NCBI GenBank assembly: GCA_018821535.1
Contig: JAHJLV010000039.1
Coordinates: forward strand, 1 to 58,340
Direction: 5' to 3'
DNA: 58,340 nt
From: Pseudomonadota bacterium
GTDB taxonomy: Bacteria; Desulfobacterota; Desulfobacteria; Desulfobacterales; Desulfobacteraceae
Shown here piece after piece: positions 45,669 to 53,098 of this stretch (its first letter is position 1; the number at the start of each line of letters is the position of its first letter). The position numbers and the translations under genes are program-made. The notes beneath the pieces were generated by a model. The model searched no databases and was not told the DNA's origin. It was given only the letters and a program-made list of their open reading frames with translations.

Positions 45669-46349
45669 ATGAGGATTCTGGTAATTGAAGATGATCTGAA
45701 GATTGCAGATTTCATCAAAAAAGGACTCAAATCTTCGGGATTTTCTGTGGCCCATGCAGCAGACGGTTTGACAGGCCTTGATATGGCAATGGCAGAACCA
45801 TATGATACGTTGATTGTGGATATCATGCTCCCGGAACTGGATGGGATTTCTTTAATCAAAAAAATCCGGGGCAAAAAAAACAATACACCGGTGATTATCC
45901 TGAGTGCAAGAGATGGCGTGGGTGACAGGGTGAACGGCCTGCAGGCCGGTGCTGATGATTATCTGACCAAACCGTTTGCGTTTTCAGAGCTTCTGGCGCG
46001 GGTACAGGCACTGATTCGCAGAGCAGGAAATATTGTTGACCCGATCTATCTGGTTTATGAAGATTTAAGTCTTGATATCGTTAAGCGTCAGGTGAAACGC
46101 GGTGGTAAAATCATTGAGCTTCAGCCTCTTGAATTTTCTCTTCTGGAATACCTGTTACGAAATCGGGAGCGGGTGGTTTCAAGAACCATGATCATGGAAC
46201 ATGTATGGGACTATAATTTTGATCCCATGACCAATGTGGTGGAAGCACGCATTTGCAGGTTACGGGATAAAATTGATAAGGGATTTGACGCCAAATTGAT
46301 TCATACGGTGCGGGGCGCAGGGTATGTCCTGAAGTCTGATGATATCTAA
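45669..46349 (+). CDS. OmpR/PhoB-family response regulator
   Basis: A 226-residue regulator. The receiver has D8/D9 acidic residues, phosphoacceptor Asp in L-I-V-D-I-M-L-P-E-L-D-G, and Lys in Y-L-T-K-P-F-A-F. The C-terminal half is a winged helix (L-E-F-S-L-L-E-Y-L-L-R-N, V-W-D-Y-N-F, V-R-G-A-G-Y-V-L). It overlaps the start of its kinase by 11 bases. Its likely targets include the kinase operon itself and the DegP-type protease gene downstream. Confidence 0.94.
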   Translation: MRILVIEDDLKIADFIKKGLKSSGFSVAHAADGLTGLDMAMAEPYDTLIVDIMLPELDGISLIKKIRGKKNNTPVIILSARDGVGDRVNGLQAGADDYLTKPFAFSELLARVQALIRRAGNIVDPIYLVYEDLSLDIVKRQVKRGGKIIELQPLEFSLLEYLLRNRERVVSRTMIMEHVWDYNFDPMTNVVEARICRLRDKIDKGFDAKLIHTVRGAGYVLKSDDI

Positions 46350-47745
46350 GATTTTCAATACCATCGCATTTCGGCTTACGGTCTGGTTTACAGGTATTTT
46401 TGCGGTATGCGCCACAGTCACTTTCATATTGTTTTACTATCTGGCCATACAGACACTGCAGCACCAGATGGATCAGGAACTGCTGGACAATGCATCGGAA
46501 TTTACAGCAATCATACGAAGGAACGGATTAATCGGTGCAAGGGAGCTTGCTGTGGTACAGGCACAGGCCGCAGGGGAGAAAATGATTTTTTTCAGACTGC
46601 TGTATCCTACAGGGGAAGTGTTTGCGTCTTCTCACATGTCTTACTGGAAAAATATAAAGGTCAGCACTGCCGCTTTAAGGCACCTGGTGGCACATGAAAA
46701 TAATGTTTTTGAAACCATCCAGATGCCGCAGTCCAATCAGAAAGCCCGGATTCTTTACAGCCTGGTTGCAAAAAATGTGATTTTACAGACAGGCATTGCC
46801 ATGGATGCATATGCGGCATTTCTTCTGGCGTTTAAAAAAGTATTTATCGGTGCCATGGGGTTTATTATTTTGTTTTCTGCTGTGGCTGGATGGCTTTTGA
46901 TTCAAAAGGCGCTGTCCGGTGTGACCCGGATTACCCGGACAGCCCAGGATATCACCGGCAGTAATCTGGCTGCCCGGGTGGAACAGACAGGGAAAAAAGA
47001 TGAACTCGACCATCTGGCATCCACCCTGAATTCCATGCTGGACAGGATAGAAGCGCTTGTGAAAAACAACCGGGAGATCACCGATAATATTGCCCATGAT
47101 TTAAAAAGCCCCATCACTCGGATACGAGGGTATGCAGAGATTGCCTTTTTACAGGAGGATAATATCCAGGATTATAGAACCATGGCCGCCAATACCATTG
47201 AAGAGTCGGATCGCCTTCTGGACATGATCAATACCATGCTGCTGATCTCAAAGGCCCAGGCCCGGGAAGATGATTTTGATTTTAAACGGATCAATCTGTC
47301 TGGAATGATCCGTGAAGCATGTGATCTGTTTGAACCGCTGACAGAAGATAAACAGATTTGTTTTGAGACAGCGATCGCGGAAAATATTTATATTATGGCG
47401 GATATCCGGATGTTTCAAAGGGCCTTTTCCAATCTTCTGGATAATGCAATCAAATATACCCCGAAGAACGGATCCATCCGGGTGGCAGCCTTTGTCAGGG
47501 AATCTGACGTCATCATCGAAATTGCGGATACCGGGGTGGGAATTGATCCTGTGAATCATGAAAATATTTTCAAACGTTTTTTCCGAACAGAGTCTTCCCG
47601 AACAAGTCCGGGAAGCGGTCTGGGGTTAAGTCTTGCCAGAACTGTTATCCGAAAACATAATGGTGATATCTGTGTTCAAAGCAGTACGGGCAAAGGCGCT
47701 GTTTTTACAGTTTCATTACCATATGATAATTTTGGGGTCATTTAA
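46339..47745 (+). CDS. Sensor histidine kinase
   Basis: A 468-residue inner-membrane kinase: membrane helices at about residues 11-33 and 160-185 enclosing a periplasmic sensor of about 125 residues, a HAMP linker (about 190-240), the H-box D-N-I-A-H-D-L-K-S-P-I-T-R-I, then N-L-L-D-N-A-I-K-Y-T (N-box), D-T-G-V-G-I-D (G1) and G-S-G-L-G-L-S-L-A (G2). It partners with the preceding regulator and lies upstream of degP, suggesting an envelope-stress sensor of the CpxA/heavy-metal type. The signal is unknown. Confidence 0.94.
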   Translation: MISKIFNTIAFRLTVWFTGIFAVCATVTFILFYYLAIQTLQHQMDQELLDNASEFTAIIRRNGLIGARELAVVQAQAAGEKMIFFRLLYPTGEVFASSHMSYWKNIKVSTAALRHLVAHENNVFETIQMPQSNQKARILYSLVAKNVILQTGIAMDAYAAFLLAFKKVFIGAMGFIILFSAVAGWLLIQKALSGVTRITRTAQDITGSNLAARVEQTGKKDELDHLASTLNSMLDRIEALVKNNREITDNIAHDLKSPITRIRGYAEIAFLQEDNIQDYRTMAANTIEESDRLLDMINTMLLISKAQAREDDFDFKRINLSGMIREACDLFEPLTEDKQICFETAIAENIYIMADIRMFQRAFSNLLDNAIKYTPKNGSIRVAAFVRESDVIIEIADTGVGIDPVNHENIFKRFFRTESSRTSPGSGLGLSLARTVIRKHNGDICVQSSTGKGAVFTVSLPYDNFGVI

Positions 47746-47826
47746 AAATCATTTTTATGTTTTATTATAACGGTTATCCGAAGATAATTCGTTTTGTTAA
47801 ACTTAAAAATGATACAGGAGGGGGAA

Positions 47827-49245
47827 ATGAAACAGGTATATAAACTTATTTTTGTTTTGGTGGCAGTTTGTTTTCTGGCAGTTCCGTCGATGGCAAAAAG
47901 TGGACTGGATCCTGTCCGCATGATTCCGGCAGGGTTTTCTGCGCTTGCTGAACAGGTAAAACCAGGGGTTGTCAACATCCAGACGGTAAAAACGGTTCAG
48001 GGTGGTGGCCGTGTATACAGACATTTTTTCGGGCAGCCCTTTGGCAGAAATCAGGACCCGTTCAATGATTTTCTTGCACCGTTTTTTAATCAGCAGCCCC
48101 AGCACAGAAAAGAGCAGAGCCTGGGTTCCGGATTTATTATCAGTGATGACGGGTATATTGTCACCAACAATCATGTGATTAAGGATGCAGATAAAATCAA
48201 GGTGATTCTGCATGATAATTCAGAATATGATGCATCTATTGTCGGGACTGATCCCATGACGGATCTGGCATTGATCAAGATTAATGCCAGCGGTCTGATG
48301 CCGCTGAAATTCGGCAGATCTTCAGAGACTTCAGTGGGCTCATGGGTGGTGGCCATCGGCAGTCCGTTCGGCCTCGAACAGACTGTTACGGCTGGAATTG
48401 TCAGCGCTAAGGGGCGGATTATCGGTTCCGGGCCGTATGATGATTTTATTCAGACCGATGCATCCATTAATCCGGGAAATTCCGGCGGTCCATTGCTGAA
48501 TCTTGATGGAGAAGTCATCGGCATAAATACGGCGATTATCAGTTCAGGCCAGGGAATAGGGTTTGCTATTCCTTCGGATCTGGCCACCGGAATCATTGAC
48601 CAGTTGACAGAGCAGAAAAGTGTTTCCCGCGGCTGGCTGGGTGTTGCCATCCAGGATATTACAAAGGAAATGGCTGAATATTACAAAATCAAAGAGGCCA
48701 AAGGGGTTTTTGTGGCCAAGGTCTATCCGGGTGAGCCGGCCGACGATGCCGGAATCAAAACCGGAGACGTGATTGTCAAAATTAATGACAGAGATATTAA
48801 AAACTCAAGGGATCTGACCCTGACAGTGGCCCAGTCAGGCGCAGGCGAGAAGATTAAAGTAATACTTTTAAGGGATGGAGAACGGAAAACCATTAAAGTG
48901 AAACTGGGTAAACGTCCGGACCAGACCCCGGATTCTGTCCAGCCCGGCTCTGGCTTTGATCTTTTCGGCATGCAGCTTAAGCAGATGACACCGGATATCG
49001 CCAACAGACTTGGATATCCTGAATCACTTACCGGACTGGTTGTAACCGACATTAAGCCTGACAGTCAGGCGGATGCCACCCCGATTCGTCAGGGAGATAT
49101 TATCCAGGAAGTTAACCGTAAAAAAGTTGCAACGCTGGATCAGTATCAGGCATATATCAATGAAATCAAATCAGGTGCCATTGTTCAGTTGCTGGTACGA
49201 AAAGGCAACAGTCATATTGTTATTGTTACCTTTAGAAAACCATAA
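47827..49245 (+). CDS. degP: Periplasmic serine protease DegP/HtrA (Do type)
   Basis: A 472-residue protein. A signal peptide ends at A23 (P-S-M-A). The trypsin-like domain has the triad H116 (T-N-N-H-V-I), D146 (T-D-L-A-L-I) and S219 (N-P-G-N-S-G-G-P). Two PDZ domains follow (about 260-350 and 375-465; G-W-L-G-V-A-I-Q and the final V-V-T-D-I-K segment). It degrades or refolds damaged periplasmic proteins. The ATG at 47827 is used because GGAGGGGG lies just upstream; the 11 codons before it belong to the leader. It follows the two-component pair by 81 bp and is ended by a terminator. Confidence 0.95.
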   Translation: MKQVYKLIFVLVAVCFLAVPSMAKSGLDPVRMIPAGFSALAEQVKPGVVNIQTVKTVQGGGRVYRHFFGQPFGRNQDPFNDFLAPFFNQQPQHRKEQSLGSGFIISDDGYIVTNNHVIKDADKIKVILHDNSEYDASIVGTDPMTDLALIKINASGLMPLKFGRSSETSVGSWVVAIGSPFGLEQTVTAGIVSAKGRIIGSGPYDDFIQTDASINPGNSGGPLLNLDGEVIGINTAIISSGQGIGFAIPSDLATGIIDQLTEQKSVSRGWLGVAIQDITKEMAEYYKIKEAKGVFVAKVYPGEPADDAGIKTGDVIVKINDRDIKNSRDLTLTVAQSGAGEKIKVILLRDGERKTIKVKLGKRPDQTPDSVQPGSGFDLFGMQLKQMTPDIANRLGYPESLTGLVVTDIKPDSQADATPIRQGDIIQEVNRKKVATLDQYQAYINEIKSGAIVQLLVRKGNSHIVIVTFRKP

Positions 49246-49267
49246 TGTGTTGATAATTTTTTAAATT

Positions 49268-49312
49268 AAACGGCATTCTTTCCTTTGACCACGGGGAGGG
49301 ATGCCGTTTTTT
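49268..49312 (+). terminator. Rho-independent terminator after degP
   Basis: AAACGGCAT and ATGCCGTTT pair to a nine-bp stem with a long loop, followed by six T. It lies 22 bases after the degP stop. Confidence 0.82.
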
Positions 49313-49316
49313 GTGC

Positions 49317-49345
49317 TTGACAAATATTTTGCCAACTCATACTTA
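49317..49345 (+). promoter_or_regulatory. Sigma70-type promoter for the PilZ gene
   Basis: A perfect TTGACA -35 box and TACTTA are separated by 17 bases, 57 bases before the ATG. It follows directly on the degP terminator. Confidence 0.6.
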
Positions 49346-49401
49346 TTTCAAAGAATTTTTCACTTATAATTATTTTATATATTCAAGGAAAGGAAACGCT
49401 T

Positions 49402-50064
49402 ATGGAAGATTTGGAGGGAATCTTAGAACTCGATAAATCTGAAGGTATTTATATTGATATCGGAACCAGAGTTTACCTTGAAATTGAGGGGGTTACGTAT
49501 TCTGTCACCAGTATTTTCATAGGTCTTTTAAAAGATGAATTTATGATGGTAACCTTTCCCAAGAGGTATAAAAGCGTTAAGAATAAACTGTACGTCGGTA
49601 ACCGGATGGTCGTCAAATATTTATTTGAAGGCTCTGTTTACGCATTCCAGACCAGCGTGATTGAAGTGATTACCAATCCGATCAGAGCCATTGCCATTGA
49701 ATATCCCAAAGTGGTCCAGAAAAGAGAACTGCGGGTGGTCAAAAGAAACAATGTTATTATCCCCAGCCGGGTGGAAGCTAAAAAAATTGAATTCCCGGCG
49801 GTTGTCTTTGATATCAGCAAAAGAGGCTGTCGCTTCAAATATAATGAGAACAAAAGTAATTTTTCGCCCTTAAGAGAGGGGGATATCCTGAGACTGTATT
49901 GCCAGTTTCCCGGCATCTCTGACGAAATCGGATGCATGGCAACGGTCAGGAATGTGGCAAGAGAAAAAGGACAGCTTTCCATCGGGGCGCAGTTTGAGGA
50001 TATGGCAGATTCATTTTTAACTCCGCTGATGCATTTTTTATATTCGATAGAGGATTTTGCTTGA
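49402..50064 (+). CDS. PilZ-domain protein, YcgR-like
   Basis: A 220-residue protein with an N-terminal YcgR-type flagellar-brake fold (about 10-105) and a C-terminal PilZ domain (about 108-215). The c-di-GMP site shows D-I-S-K-R-G, matching D-x-S-x-x-G, but the upstream arginine motif reads K-R-E-L-R, so R-x3-R has Lys in its first place or a one-residue-shorter spacing. Binding of c-di-GMP is likely but may be weaker. No flagellar gene is near. AAGGAAAGG precedes the ATG. Confidence 0.85.
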   Translation: MEDLEGILELDKSEGIYIDIGTRVYLEIEGVTYSVTSIFIGLLKDEFMMVTFPKRYKSVKNKLYVGNRMVVKYLFEGSVYAFQTSVIEVITNPIRAIAIEYPKVVQKRELRVVKRNNVIIPSRVEAKKIEFPAVVFDISKRGCRFKYNENKSNFSPLREGDILRLYCQFPGISDEIGCMATVRNVAREKGQLSIGAQFEDMADSFLTPLMHFLYSIEDFA

Positions 50065-50190
50065 TCTTAACATTTTGATTTTATAAGTTATTTTTATAAC
50101 GAATGTATTCTGGCCTTGACTTTGCCCTCAAGTTCTTTTATAAAATTCCGGCTGATGACATGAATTTTAAAAAAGAGTAGTTGAACCTGT

Positions 50191-50841
50191 ATGAAGCAAA
50201 AAATATTTTTCACCACTGAGGGCAGAATCCTTTTGTTCGGACTTTTTCTTTCTTTACTGCTTCTGGTATTGATTGGATATTTTTCAGTGGTTGACACTGA
50301 AATTGCAAAAACCCTGACTCTGACATTTTTTGCGCATACCTTCGGAGGCCGGGCTGCCGGTATAGGGCTGTGTATCATAAAAGGTTTTGGCCCTGCAGTA
50401 ACCATAGGGTATAATTTTTATCTTGAAGTATTGATTGTCTGTTTTGCATATTCAATCTTTGTTCTATCCGCCAACAATTATATCAAGGCTGCATGGCTGA
50501 CAAATTTTATGGACAGACTTGCAAAAAAAGCCGATGAACAAAAAGAAAAAGTTCAGTCGTATGGCTGGATAGGGCTGTTTCTTTTTGTCATGATGCCGCT
50601 TCCGGTAACCGGTCCGGTTATGGGGGCTATCATAGGATATATGCTTAAAGTGAACCTTGTTAAAAACTTCACTGCAACAGGATCCGGAACCCTTGCTGCG
50701 ATTATTATCTGGTTTTACTGTTTTGATTTTTTAGAGCACAGATTTCATGCAATTCAATATATTTTTGCAGCTGTTATTATCCTGGCATTGATTTCACGCC
50801 GCAAAGCGATCATGAAACTGATCTTTGGTCCCCAAAAATAG
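50191..50841 (+). CDS. Small multidrug-export/COG2426-type membrane protein
   Basis: A 216-residue protein with about five hydrophobic helices (about 13-35, 70-95, 120-140, 150-170, 185-205). It shows the family traits T-L-T-F-F-A-H-T-F-G-G-R-A-A-G-I, F-V-M-M-P-L-P-V-T-G-P-V-x-G-A-I, which are conserved in the small multi-drug export family (COG2426). The family name is annotation only; real substrates are not established. It ends before a bidirectional terminator. Confidence 0.83.
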   Translation: MKQKIFFTTEGRILLFGLFLSLLLLVLIGYFSVVDTEIAKTLTLTFFAHTFGGRAAGIGLCIIKGFGPAVTIGYNFYLEVLIVCFAYSIFVLSANNYIKAAWLTNFMDRLAKKADEQKEKVQSYGWIGLFLFVMMPLPVTGPVMGAIIGYMLKVNLVKNFTATGSGTLAAIIIWFYCFDFLEHRFHAIQYIFAAVIILALISRRKAIMKLIFGPQK

Positions 50842-50881
50842 TTTCAAACAGCTGGATTGATTGTTACAACAGGCTGGAAAT

Positions 50882-50913
50882 AAAAAAGTCACTGTATACA
50901 GTGACCTGAATTT
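50882..50913. terminator. Bidirectional terminator between the membrane protein and tRNA-Ala
   Basis: The perfect 18-base palindrome GTCACTGTATACAGTGAC folds to a seven-bp stem with a TATA loop. It has six A on its left and a TTTTTTTT run on its right, so it can end transcription of the plus-strand gene and of the minus-strand tRNA-Ala. Confidence 0.85.
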
Positions 50914-50917
50914 TTTT

Positions 50918-50993
50918 TGGTGGAGCTGAGGGGGATCGAACCCCTGACCTCATGGCTGCCAGCCATGCGCTCTCCCAGCTGAGCTACAGCCCC
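50918..50993 (-). tRNA. tRNA-Ala (GGC)
   Basis: A 76-base cloverleaf on the minus strand: GGGGCTG pairs with CAGCTCC (one G-T), discriminator A, encoded CCA. The loop CTGGCAG closed by CATGG/CCATG gives anticodon GGC (alanine). The T-loop TTCGATC is standard. Confidence 0.96.
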
Positions 50994-51011
50994 ACAGAAA
51001 AAAACTTACCT

Positions 51012-51040
51012 TAAATAATAGATTGTATCTGTTGTGTCAA
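51012..51040 (-). promoter_or_regulatory. Sigma70-type promoter for tRNA-Ala
   Basis: On the minus strand a perfect TTGACA is followed after 17 bases by TATTTA, 18 bases before the tRNA 5' end. Confidence 0.6.
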
Positions 51041-51106
51041 TAAAAAAACTGTTTGCATAAAAAATTGTCTGCAATTGTTAAAACCTGTTTCCAGTAGAAT
51101 AAAATA

Positions 51107-51136
51107 TTGACACAGGGTTTTATGAAAAGCTACTAT
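51107..51136 (+). promoter_or_regulatory. Sigma70-type promoter for ppiD
   Basis: A perfect TTGACA and TACTAT are separated by 18 bases, about 55 bases before the ppiD start codon, which has AGGAG upstream. Confidence 0.68.
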
Positions 51137-51191
51137 GCAGTTTTTTGTGGGGTCACACCATTTTTTTTAAAGGAAAACTAAGGAGAATGTA

Positions 51192-53090
51192 ATGCTGCGT
51201 TATTTGCGTGAAAATACCGGAAACTGGATTATAAAAATATTTCTTGGAATTATTGTTATTGTTTTTGTTTTCCTGGGAGTAGGGTCATTTTCCAAAAGAA
51301 ATGATTCTGTTGCCACTATTGATGACGAGCCTATTACCATTAAAGAATATCGTCAGGCATATGACGCAATTGTCGCCCAGCACAGGGCCAGATATGGGGA
51401 CAGACTGAATGATGAGCTTCTGCAACTGTTAAATGTTAAACAGCAGGCACTGGACACTCTGATTGACCAGAAGGTGATGATGAAGCAGGCGGATAAATTG
51501 AATATTACAGTATCCGAGAAAGAACTTCAGGACAGTCTGCTTTCTGAAAAGGCATTTCAGCAGGATGGAAAATTTAATATTGATCTGTATAAAAATGTAC
51601 TAAACCGCAATTCCTTAAATCCTGAAATCTTTGAGCAAAGACAAATGAATGCCTTACGAATGGCAAAAATGAGAGACATGGTGCTTGGCGCAATTAATGT
51701 TTCAGATATTGAAGCCAGAGATTGGTACATTTACCAGAATACAAAAATTTCAGTAAATTACCTGTTGTTTACTGCGGATCAGTATAAAGATATTGCGCCG
51801 GATGAAAAACAGATCAAGGCATATTATGCGCAAAACCAGGATAAGTATAAGTCAGAAGCAAAGGTTAAAGCCTCTTATATTAAATTTTCGCCTCAGGATT
51901 ATAAAGCGGATGTAAATATAACCGATGATCAGATTCAGGCTTTTTATCAGCAGCAGATCAGCAAGTATCAGATTCCGGAAAGAGTTGAGGCCAGACATAT
52001 TTTGATCCGGGTGGGGGAGCAGGCACCTGATTCCGAAGTCAACGATGCCTTGAAAAAAGCAAAGGATATTTTTAAAAAAGCTTCCGAGGGGAATGATTTT
52101 CAAAAGCTTGCCCAACAATATTCTGAGGATTCATCCAAAGAAAAAGGCGGATATCTTGGCATATTCGCAAAAGACAGCATGGTGGAACCCTTTGGAGATA
52201 AAGCTTTTTCCTTGAAAGCCGGAGAAATCGGAGAACCTGTAAGAACTCAGTTCGGCTGGCATATTATAAAGGTGATTGCAAAATTTGATGCAGCCACCCA
52301 AAACTTGGAACAGGTTTCAGGGGATATAAAAAATGAACTTGAATCAACCGAGTTGAGGAATTTGGCTTATGATAAGGCCAGCGAAGCCTTTGATGCGGTT
52401 ATCGATGGGGATGATTTTGAACAGGTGGCGTTGATTGCAAATAAAAAAATTCAGAAAACAGATACCTTTGATATTACCGGAAAAGGGTTATCTGTTGCAA
52501 ACAGCAGAGGATTTGCAAGGGCGGCTTTTGATCTGCCGTTGGATACCATCAGCGATGTGAAGCAATTCGGTGAAGATTATTATCTTATAAAAGTGGATGA
52601 GAAGATTGACCCTCAGATTCAGGATTTAGGGATTGTGGTAGACTTGGTGAGAAAAGATCTTGCGATAGAGCTTCGAATGGAACAGGCACAAAAGGATGCC
52701 CAAAAAGCACTGGCAAAGGCTGTTGATGCAGCAGATACAAAAGATCTGACTCAAACAGCGCAGGATTTTAAACTGGATATGAAAACGACTCAGTTGTTTT
52801 CCAGAGCTGGAAATGCTGAGAATATGGAAAATTCATCGGAATTTATCCAGGCGGGTTTTTCTCTGACAAAAGAAAATCAGATTTATCCGGAAGTGATAGA
52901 AACACCTAAAGGATATTATATCATCGGATTAAAGCAGATTGAAAAACCAAAAGAAGCCCAGATTGTCGAAAACTTGAAGTCAGTCAAAGATGAACTGCTT
53001 TGGAAGAAAAGCAGTATCGCCTTTGAGTCATGGCTGACTGAGTTAAAGAAAAATTATGAAATTGACTATGATCCCAATATTTTAAATTAG
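51192..53090 (+). CDS. ppiD: PpiD-type periplasmic chaperone/isomerase
   Basis: A 632-residue envelope protein anchored by one N-terminal helix (I-I-K-I-F-L-G-I-I-V-I-V-F-V-F-L-G-V-G), with a SurA/PpiD-like helical N domain (about 35-170), a parvulin rotamase domain near residues 255-360 (E-A-R-H-I-L-I-R-V, Y-S-E-D-S-S-K-E-K-G-G-Y-L-G, F-G-W-H-I-I-K-V) and a second helical part. PpiD helps proteins leaving the Sec channel to fold and reach the outer membrane. It is followed eight bases later by an M16 peptidase gene, so the two are one operon. Confidence 0.93.
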   Translation: MLRYLRENTGNWIIKIFLGIIVIVFVFLGVGSFSKRNDSVATIDDEPITIKEYRQAYDAIVAQHRARYGDRLNDELLQLLNVKQQALDTLIDQKVMMKQADKLNITVSEKELQDSLLSEKAFQQDGKFNIDLYKNVLNRNSLNPEIFEQRQMNALRMAKMRDMVLGAINVSDIEARDWYIYQNTKISVNYLLFTADQYKDIAPDEKQIKAYYAQNQDKYKSEAKVKASYIKFSPQDYKADVNITDDQIQAFYQQQISKYQIPERVEARHILIRVGEQAPDSEVNDALKKAKDIFKKASEGNDFQKLAQQYSEDSSKEKGGYLGIFAKDSMVEPFGDKAFSLKAGEIGEPVRTQFGWHIIKVIAKFDAATQNLEQVSGDIKNELESTELRNLAYDKASEAFDAVIDGDDFEQVALIANKKIQKTDTFDITGKGLSVANSRGFARAAFDLPLDTISDVKQFGEDYYLIKVDEKIDPQIQDLGIVVDLVRKDLAIELRMEQAQKDAQKALAKAVDAADTKDLTQTAQDFKLDMKTTQLFSRAGNAENMENSSEFIQAGFSLTKENQIYPEVIETPKGYYIIGLKQIEKPKEAQIVENLKSVKDELLWKKSSIAFESWLTELKKNYEIDYDPNILN

Positions 53091-53098
53091 GGCTCAAT

